From contig BDIU01000226.1 in the NCBI GenBank assembly GCA_002118135.1, positions 1 to 64,000 on the forward strand: a stretch of DNA of 64,000 bases, in the 5' to 3' direction. Each line of letters begins with the position of its first letter. Position 1 is the first letter of the stretch. This document shows, piece by piece, positions 63,301-64,000 of the stretch. Source of the stretch: Trebouxia sp. TZW2008 (Eukaryota; Chlorophyta; Trebouxiophyceae; Trebouxiales; Trebouxiaceae). Under the pieces are notes generated by a model. That model was given only the letters and a program-made list of their open reading frames with translations, was not told the DNA's origin and did no database searches. Position numbers and translations under genes: made by a program.

Positions 63301-64000
63301 GTTGTTGTTCAGAGCGTGAAAGCCGGGCTGACCCAATGCTGTCAGGTTCTTGAGTGCCTGCAGCAGGTTGACACCTCTGAAGACCATGTTGTTACTTTTG
63401 CAATCAACTGTGCTGAGCTACGTGCAAGCTTTGACAACTGCAACAGGCAGGAAGCTTCCTAAATGCATCAGCAATGAACGCTTGACTGGACAGTGTTGCG
63501 ATGACCAAGCTTAGAAGCTGAATAAGCTTGCACATGCATGCAAGCAGGAGTTGATTTTACCCTGATCAGCACTTGGGCACCTCTTTTGAGTTCTTTCTGC
63601 TCAAACCATAGGAAGTAGACGAGCTCTAGCAACAACATGGTGTGCTGCAGCATGTAGAAGCGCTGATCGCTGAAACGCCTTGCTGTGCTCTCAGCGTGAC
63701 ACAAATGGAAGTCCAGCTGCACTTGCTGCTTGCCTGCAGTTTTGCACAAAGCCTTCAGTGCCTTGGTGTAAGTGCCTTGATGTCAGTCCTGTGATGTCAG
63801 AGAGAGAGAGAGAATAATTTTACATGCTTTAGCCAGCCAACAAGGCTGATCACATGTGCCACCCTGTGGCAATGACTGTATGTCCATGAAATTCAAGCAG
63901 TCTATGAAATACAGTACATAATGTCACGGCACACAGTGTAAGATGCATTTGTAATGCACATCCAATCACCTGAATCCCACAGTTCGTGCCGTTTTCTTGC
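54341..64000 (-). CDS. Large TPR-like helical-repeat protein, 5' end off window
   Basis: I could not assign a family. Exons with matching phases: 60872-60706, 60196-60095, 59510-58536, 58115-57939, 56972-56800, 56444-56340, 56235-56031, 55589-55447, 55098-54901 and 54584-54341 (stop). Upstream coding blocks lie at about 63780-63560, 63376-63160, 62660-62405, 62060-61940, 61820-61755 and 61622-61414, and an exon leaves the window at 64000-63970; their joins are less certain. The sequence is almost all alpha-helical with TPR-like pairs: HQRAAAYYKMAIMAAC, REYEEALEVFMEGLCIAK, AATTLAAVADMQLKMGEVE, IYIYRGNLAGAEHQL, RQLALKLFEESCAVA. The 975-nt exon encodes a Ser/Gln/Ala low-complexity region, then HALVHLQKPSEGLALLRAA. 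A cohesin-loader SCC4/MAU2-like or similar scaffold is possible but unproven. Confidence 0.65.
56297..56320 (-). repeat. Short copy of an exon acceptor in TPR gene
   Basis: The minus strand reads CCAG|GAGGCCACAGCTGG in the intron right after the exon that starts GCAG|GAGGCCACAGCTTC (56444). Fourteen consecutive bases match, including the acceptor AG. Short, but it fits the exon-border pattern. Confidence 0.45.
57375..57945 (-). repeat. 143-bp ladder of a TPR-gene exon end
   Basis: The true exon end reads ALHSFTL with donor GTACCC at 57938. Copies of the end TTCACCCTG|GTACAGTGCC, or TTCTCACCCTG|GTACAGTGCC, follow at about 57795, 57653 and 57510, and a last unit near 57375 has lost the donor. 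Units of 142-143 bp share TGGCTGAAGGGCATGGCAAG, GGCATTTGACGGGGCAGG and TTAGCTTTAGACAGGCCAGG. Three intron copies keep GT at the donor position. Confidence 0.88.
58740..59180 (-). repeat. Coding minisatellite in TPR gene
   Basis: Within the 975-nt exon, five or six imperfect units encode variants of LQESQSQAADVPSTSASAAQ and ASANLQKSQSQTADGPSTSG. Unit length varies (about 80-130 bp), always a multiple that keeps frame. The encoded segment is Ser, Gln and Ala rich and probably disordered. Confidence 0.8.
60221..60430. repeat. Hexanucleotide (AATGAC)n microsatellite
   Basis: About 34 units of AATGAC with runs of the variant AGTGAC. Lies in an intron of the TPR gene and, on the transcribed strand, ends about 25 bp before the acceptor at 60197. 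Because six is a multiple of three it gives long open frames of two-residue repeats in several frames on both strands; these are artefacts. Confidence 0.97.
60640..60692. repeat. (GACA)n/(GGCA)n microsatellite
   Basis: Tetranucleotide run of GACA units turning into GGCA units, just inside the intron after the exon ending at 60706. Short and imperfect at its ends. Confidence 0.95.

Noticed and set aside
54341..64000. Firm naming of the TPR gene as SCC4/MAU2, KIF1-binding protein or APC5
   Set aside because: Only general helical-repeat similarity; no signature block of any of these families could be matched.

Overview
The window is nuclear DNA of a eukaryotic green alga, probably a trebouxiophyte-like chlorophyte. 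The genes are rich in introns with GT-AG borders. The PRP8, GAS41/TAF14b, MSH3, makorin and HAD proteins match plant or green-algal family layouts, a plant-type organelle GatC is present, and an LRR fragment shows the GSLP..WG..GAF style I associate with green algae. No rRNA, tRNA, CRISPR array or prokaryotic operon was seen. Taxonomy is inferred from protein style, not from a search.

Layout: 1-3.5 kb holds no recognisable gene but carries two copies of a diverged dispersed repeat. At 3.5-4.95 kb there are two weakly supported hypothetical genes, head to head. At 5.7-6.6 kb an LRR exon is followed by a ladder of seven copies of its own 5' splice site. From 7.7 to 26.3 kb (minus) lies a complete 30-exon PRP8 gene (2363 aa in my reconstruction; every exon junction keeps phase). 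Then follow CutA (plus), a GAS41/TAF14b YEATS protein (minus), a HAD-IIA phosphatase-like protein (plus), GatC (minus), CCDC115/Vma22 (plus), a 19-exon MSH3 (minus, 1128 aa), dephospho-CoA kinase (plus), a DUF4385-type protein (minus), a makorin RING E3 ligase (plus) and a large TPR-like protein (minus) that runs off the right edge. These are unrelated housekeeping functions: splicing, metal tolerance, chromatin reading, organelle tRNA-Gln charging, V-ATPase assembly, mismatch repair, CoA synthesis and ubiquitination. From PRP8 to the TPR gene, eleven consecutive genes alternate strand without exception, giving divergent pairs with start codons 67 to about 600 bp apart.

The most unusual signal is inside the introns. 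In gene after gene an intron carries one to several same-strand, locally tandem, decaying copies of the end of the neighbouring exon together with its splice site. Examples are exon 28 of PRP8 copied on both sides, three copies of the exon-11 end, a 180-bp MSH3 unit repeated four to five times next to the Walker A exon, three successive makorin introns, a dead exon copy in the HAD gene, a 143-bp ladder in the TPR gene and the seven-rung LRR ladder. The copies carry stops, frameshifts or altered splice sites, yet many keep usable GT or AG. This looks like a recurrent process that builds introns from exon-border duplications and leaves reserve splice sites.

A second candidate novelty is a 65-70 bp element with two hairpins and a T-rich end, found four times (one truncated); two copies are flanked by direct repeats that look like target-site duplications (14 bp and 7 bp). 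All coordinates of exons were derived by hand from conserved protein sequence, splice consensus and phase.
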